DNA from: Panopea generosa
Taxonomy: Eukaryota > Mollusca > Bivalvia > Adapedonta > Hiatellidae
DNA length: 64,000 nucleotides
Assembly: GCA_029582155.1 (NCBI GenBank)
Contig: CM055911.1
Location: 22,502,014-22,566,013 of the forward strand
Direction: 5' to 3'
Shown here: in pieces, positions 59,137 to 64,000 of the stretch
How the letters are laid out: the number at the start of each line of letters is the position of its first letter
Numbering within the stretch: position 1 is the stretch's first letter
Position numbers and translations under genes: made by a program
The notes under the pieces: generated by a model
The model's database searches: none
The model's input: the letters and a program-made list of their open reading frames with translations, nothing else
Told to the model about the DNA's origin: nothing

Positions 59137-59295
59137 AGGAAATTTGTTTGTTTTGGTGTAAAATCAAATGAAATTTTCATTTCGTGAACACCAAAATGAT
59201 ATTCTCACTTGTGGCAAGCCACTCACGAGAATATGACTTTTGGTGATCACTTGATAAAATATAATTCGTCTTACACCAAAACAAACAAATATCCT
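59137..59295. mobile_element. Foldback (palindromic) MITE with a perfect 20-bp inverted end
   Basis: ATTTGTTTGTTTTGGTGTAA (59142-59161) is the exact reverse complement of 59271-59290, and pairing continues outward with one mismatch (AGGA/TCCT). The inside is also paired: TCGTGAACACCAAAATGATATTCTCACTTGTGG faces CCACTCACGAGAATATGACTTTTGGTGATCAC (each given in part), around a spacer near 59215. The whole 150-160 bp can form one long hairpin. The minus-strand frame at 59164-59496 overlaps it and is not a gene. Confidence 0.8.
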
Positions 59296-59403
59296 AGATT
59301 TATTCCAAAATGCCTTATTTAGATATCTATTTATCATGAATTTGTTTACGAAATACATTATAAAGCAAACTTCCCAGTTACTGTAGACCTTTAAAACTGT
59401 TTT

Positions 59404-59525
59404 TGAAGCGGGGTTTAATGCCATTTTCAACACACATTTCATGTTATATATGGCATATCCAGTGTAATAACTCAGTATAAATCTAAGAAGAATCACCGTT
59501 CTTCCTAGTAACTTTCAACCTTTTT
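59404..59525 (-). mobile_element. SINE family 4 partial copy (no head)
   Basis: GGTTTAATGCCATTTTCAACAC, TTCATGTTATATATGGCATATC, AGTATAAATCTAAGAAGAATC and CTTCCTAGTAACTTTCAACC follow the family order and then stop before the tRNA-like part. Confidence 0.7.
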
Positions 59526-60407
59526 AATGCACACTTCGTCTCAATCATAATATATGCTTTGAATTCAGTAATCACACTAACTTTCAAAGTATGTAGACAG
59601 GTAATAGAAATTCATTTTTCATCACCAATCGATATTCATACATTAGAAGCGATATTATAACGTCAGCATACCTGACTACTAAATGTGTACAACGTCATAC
59701 CATGTCATACCATTGTTTCATATCTCACCCATTCCTCCTTTGATAAATGTTTTATTGACAGCCGTTGTGTATTATTCATGACGCTTTGTCTATGATTTCA
59801 AAAGTAAGCAAACATTATCTGACGCATAGTGCCACACCATGAATTGAATAATCATGATTTTCCATATGATTTACCGAATAAAAATCATCCACTGAGATAA
59901 TAAAACTTCACCCGTATGTGTTCTTTGTACACTTTATTCTTACAAAAACGAAAACATAAATAAACGGAAATTCCCGTGTGATACCTGTCTGTACCGGAGT
60001 CATTGATTGCATGAGTGCTGCGAGGGAGTGAGAGGTTTACCAGTGTTTAAACATTTATGTTTTATAGCATGGAATGCAACAATGCGCTATTCAGAGACAT
60101 TGATACAAAAAATTCCATGATATGATATAAGGTGTGCCAAAACATTGCATTGCCTAATTCCAGGACAAATGATTTTCATGTTAAACCGTTTCATAACCAC
60201 TTTCTTGTTAATGAAAGAAGATGGGATATACTTTCCAAGTCTATTTAGTGTCGTTTCGGTTTAGTTGTTGTTTTCTTATACCTTTCCAGAATCTTGACGC
60301 TATTAAAGTGTTGCTCAGAAATAGAATACATATGCAAAATTGAGTCTGCTGTTATGTATTCATTGTCTTGTCTTTGTGTTGTGCTGTTAACAGACCTTTT
60401 CATTGTT
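59526..60407. other. No feature seen
   Basis: AT-rich sequence. Nothing supported. Confidence 0.4.
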
Positions 60408-60592
60408 ACATTTTGTTTGAATGGAGTTTAAGGACATTTTTAACACATTTCATGTTACATGCATATATGGCATATCTAGTTTTATTTGTGACGGAAGACC
60501 TCAGAATGAATCTGAGTAGAACTACCATGCTTCCGCAATCAACTGGCAGCCTTTCTCGCATAAAGTTTTTGAAGTGAGAGTTAAGAAACATT
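60408..60592 (-). mobile_element. SINE family 4 partial copy (well-preserved body, no head)
   Basis: GAGTTTAAGGACATTTTTAAC, CATATATGGCATATCTAG, GACGGAAGACCTCAGAATG, AATCTGAGTAGAACTACCATG, CTTCCGCAATCAACTGGCAG and TCTCGCATAAAGTTTTTGAAG give the fullest family-4 body in the window. Short frames on both strands are by-products. Confidence 0.75.
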
Positions 60593-60749
60593 GCGACGGC
60601 GCCTTAGACATACACTTTATTACATTTCATAAGTTAGAAAACATAATTGCTATATAAATTTGTTATGTCAAATATCCATGAAATATCTTATAAATTATGA
60701 GTTTAAAATTTCAAAAGAAAACTTGTATAATGTCTGGATTGTGTTCATT

Positions 60750-60750
<1 letters not shown>

Positions 60751-60804
<54 letters not shown>
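60751..60804. repeat. (GTT)n microsatellite serving as the SINE tail
   Basis: About 18 uninterrupted TTG/GTT triplets at the tail end of the family-2 copy that follows. On the minus strand this is an (AAC)n tail, so the microsatellite probably grew from the SINE tail. Confidence 0.93.
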
Positions 60805-61100
60805 AGTAGTATGGTGTATTACGTCGCTTCCTTTATTTTTCAGCTTGATTGCAACGGTGTTGACCTAAGACAGTATTCAAACTGGACTATAACTTAACAG
60901 TCACATGGTAACATGCCCTGCCCAGGCGCATTATACTGAAACCGGGCCGACAAGACCAAACACTATCCTCAAAATTCTGAGAGCCAAGCCAGGAAGATTC
61001 TAATACCATTTTTCAAGTATTTGCTATAAATTGTCCGGAGATTTAACACGCAGCATTCCTCACGCGAGGTGAACGCTCTGTCAATAGACCACCACTTTGG
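60805..61100 (-). mobile_element. SINE family 2 copy next to the GTT tract
   Basis: ATTACGTCGCTTCCTTTATTTTTC, TTGCAACGGTGTTGACCTAAGACAG, ACCGGGCCGACAAGACCAAAC, GAGAGCCAAGCCAGGAAG and the head (minus-strand AAGTGGTGGTCTATTGACAG, CACCTCGCGTGAGGAA) follow the family order. The B box is decayed (minus-strand GTGTTAAATCTCCGG). Confidence 0.7.
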
Positions 61101-61891
61101 TTATGCAAATATTGTAAAACACATTATATTGTATTTTGAACTACATGTACAAGTTATATTGACAATAATCCAAATATATGTACACGCAGAGTTGCGTGTG
61201 TTGGCTTGTGGCTCCAAGTAAAATAAGGTTAATGGCGTGTACATCCCTCCTTAGGAGTAACATAGTAATATAAGTATTACGCCCCGCCCTAAAAATGTAT
61301 GTCTACACCCAGCTTAATTGAAATCTTTATTCCGTTTATGATGTATTTAATATGCCATCACTGTTTCAATAAAACCAATGAAATAAATGAAGATTTTTCA
61401 TCTATTCAAAAGCATGCATACTAACATATATGATGACGACACACTTCCATAACAGCGTTCTTCTTGCGTTTTCATTTGATATTTTATTTGTGACTCACAG
61501 TCTGCATTGCATCCATTGGTTTATAAATGTTTTATATTTATCATTTCATCAGATGCAACGAATCCGTCGTTTAAATGTTTAAGGATCTTGTTATTTTCTC
61601 TTGTTTTTTTTTATATATAAACAATTTTCAAATCATACAAGACGATCGCTTCTGTCTTATTGCTTATGATGGTGTTTTCGTGGTGTGGTCAATTCTATAA
61701 CCATTCCATTAAAGCTATTTTCTCTCCTGTATTCAATTATTCATTTATGTGCTATTGATAATAGCATAATGATACGAACGTACATATAGGTGGAAAATAA
61801 TAAAGTTAGTCAGTATATTTCCGGGTTCGTAAATTTTCAATTTAGTAAAGGAATATCGTTCGGTATAATCCAGCAATTACGTATGATTGAA
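61101..61891. other. No feature seen
   Basis: AT-rich sequence. Nothing supported. Confidence 0.4.
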
Positions 61892-61904
61892 ATTGTTTTT
61901 TTTT

Positions 61905-62455
61905 TATTGGGTTTTATGTCATTTTCAGCACATTTTCAGTTTTGTTGGTGGAGATACACCTCAGAATGAATAAGGTTTAACGCCATTTTCAACACATTTT
62001 CAGTTTTGTTGGTGGAGATACACCTCAGAATGAATAATGTTTAACGCCATTTTCAGCACATTTTCAGTTTTGTTGGTGGAGATACACCTCAGAATGAATA
62101 AGGTTTAACGCCATTTTCGGCACATTTTCAGTTTTGTTGGTGGAAATACACCTCAGAATGAATAAGGTTTAACGCCATTTCAGCACATTTTCAGTTTTGT
62201 TGGTGGAGATACAACCCAGAATGAATAAGGTTTAATGCCATTTTCAGCACATTTTCAGTTTTGTTGGTGGAGATACACCTCAGAATGAATAAGGTTTAAC
62301 GCCATTTTCAACACATTTTTAGTTTTGTTGGTGGAGATACACCTCAGAATGAATAAGGTTTAACGCCATTTTCAGCACATTTTCTGTTTTGTTTGTGGAG
62401 ATACACCTCAGAATGAATAAGGTTTAACGCCATTTTCAGCACATTTTCAGGTTAT
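61905..62455 (-). repeat. 64-bp tandem array built from SINE family 4 body, about 8.5 copies
   Basis: GTTTAACGCCATTTTCAGCACAT-type starts lie at 61975, 62039, 62103, 62167, 62230, 62294, 62358 and 62422 (steps 64 or 63), with a first variant copy from 61911. Each unit is the family-4 tail module plus TTTCAGTTTTGTTGGTGGAG and ATACACCTCAGAATGAATAA, which corresponds to two non-adjacent parts of the SINE joined. Copies are nearly identical. No tRNA-like head follows; after the last module the sequence continues GGTTATATATCGTATC, again as in the SINE. Confidence 0.93.
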
Positions 62456-64000
62456 ATATCGTATCATTGCAGATGATGTTTAGAAATAGTTAGATACTTA
62501 AACAATAGAACAAAATTAATTCTTTTGTTATATGTTCATTACAATTTGTTCCAAATAATGTCTAAATTGTCCGGTATATACAATTAAAAATTATATTTGA
62601 TTTCAGATGCCATTTGAAAACAGTTCACAACAGTTCGATATATACTAAAATATAGACAACAATAATGTGATATACATACCAATAACAAATTTGATTCGAT
62701 TTGTTTACGTTCTTAAACAACTTAAAGCTTAATCCAAATATATTGCTAACGACAGCGGCTGGTCCAAGTTCACAATAGTCCACTCTCCTAACAGTTAGCA
62801 GAACAATCCAAGTTTAAATAATCATGTTAAATATGAAATCCAGTATGCGCTGAATCAAACCAATAACAACAGTTGAGTCAGCATCAAGTCCTTTAATCAA
62901 GTCATTCGGCATATATAAAGCGAACAACTGCATCTAAACGTTTGACAAGAACGGAGCTAACCGCGAGGCATGTACGGAAACATCTAGCATCGATTATCGA
63001 ATTATAACAGTTTCACCAGCTTTAAAATAACACACAGTAATAGGCGCTGGTTGTAAATTCCTCTGTCACGAAGATTTTCCGATGGGTCGATGGTTTTATT
63101 GTTCAATTGTACAGTGGTGATAACTTTCGGCATTGTTTTATACGGTAATTTGTTAAAAATGCTCAATGCTTCAATGACGGCATAAATAGATTTACGGTAA
63201 AGCACGTCACGGTTGCTTTTGTTAGTGATAATCTGAGGTGTAAATTAAGACTTCTGGCCAATCGAAATAAATTTACATAGTCTGATAATATCAATTGAGA
63301 TTTGGTATATGTTAATTAGTTTGCATTACGAAAAGTGAGTATTTCACGGAACAAGCATGGAACCAACTTACCTAATGTGTGACAATACACCTGTCTGTGC
63401 TAATGCAACGACAGTCTAAATATAAATGATATTAGTCTGAGCTCGTTTGAATAAGTGTACAGAAGTTTATCTTCATATTTTCAAGAAGGTATTTACAACT
63501 TTTTTTTAAACAAAAAGTATATTATGTTGAGAAAAATAAATCTTGCGAAACAGATTTTCACAAAAAGAAAAAAAAATATTTTCTGTACCCTTGCCATATA
63601 ATGTGTTCAGTCAAGGACTGAAAAGAGATTTAAATCATTGGTTAAATGTATAGCATTTTTGTTTCATTTTTACATGTATGCTAAACTTGTGTTTATGTGA
63701 ATAGAATACTGTTTAAACTAACGTGTTACAATAGTATATATGACGACTACAATAAACTGATGTATGTAACAAAATTACTGTTTCACACTCCTTTGTTACT
63801 TTTATCAGAGACTTTCTCATCGAACCACGAATTAAAGCTTTATTGATAAAAAAATCCTAACTATTAGATGACAGGTTCGTTCTTATTCGGATATAATTCC
63901 AATCTCATTATCATATATGTATTTAAAGCATTTTCATTGGATAACGTTAATTTTTTAAAGACTTTTATTTTTCGATAAAAACCCTGGAGCCGGACTACTT
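62456..64000. other. AT-rich DNA with no firm feature
   Basis: The minus-strand frame at 63002-63205 (67 codons, VIEALSIFNKLPYKTMPKV in part) has moderately coding-like composition but no splice sites or recognised family. Otherwise nothing is identifiable to the window end. Confidence 0.35.

Noticed and set aside
59164..59496. 110-codon minus-strand frame.
   Set aside because: It spans the foldback element and a family-4 SINE piece, so it is a chance frame over two mobile elements.

Overview
This is eukaryotic DNA: AT-rich, mostly non-coding, with no bacterial-style gene packing, and crowded with tRNA-derived SINEs, MITE-like elements, microsatellites and minisatellite arrays. The SINE tail motifs (a TTTAACGCCATTTTCAACAC-type module) are of a kind familiar from mollusc genomes, so a bivalve or another mollusc is the best guess. 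That is an inference; the species cannot be named from the sequence.

The one confidently recognised gene piece is on the minus strand at 39541-39610. It is the first coding exon of an ELK-type (KCNH3/4/8-like) voltage-gated potassium channel, ending in a consensus GTAAGTAT donor. The next exon (PAS domain) was not found to the left, so everything from 39540 down to 1 is best read as part of a very long intron 1, and the DNA to the right is upstream or intergenic. Two weaker exon candidates lie just upstream: a possible terminal exon of an unrelated Cys-containing protein (40385-40602) and a short exon with good splice signals (41788-41843). Other long reading frames look like chance or repeat shadows.

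Layout. 1-16 kb: a plus-strand SINE at 0.2 kb, a 426-bp duplicated unit with (TA)n at 4.5-5.2 kb, a MITE-like element at 6.6 kb, and SINEs at 12.8, 14.4 and 16.0 kb. 16-24 kb: a dispersed repeat that runs into an 86-bp satellite array, further SINEs, a 21-bp minisatellite, and an inverted GATGG-rich minisatellite at 23.0-23.4 kb. 24-29 kb: a dead non-LTR retrotransposon (25.24-27.16 kb) and a 103-bp array. 29-39 kb: a 25-bp array, several SINEs, MITE copies, a CA/TA microsatellite and a minisatellite about 90 bp inside the channel intron. 39-49 kb: the channel exon, exon candidates, a MITE, a trinucleotide block, a SINE and a 64-bp array. 49-64 kb: a hAT-like end pair, SINEs, a perfect-ended foldback element, a long GTT tract that serves as a SINE tail, and a 64-bp array made from SINE body sequence.

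The repeat biology is the main content: about 23 SINE-like copies, nearly all on the minus strand, several families sharing a tail-proximal module, and two cases where part of an interspersed repeat has become a tandem satellite. I see no evidence of a novel enzymatic, defence or other multi-gene system.
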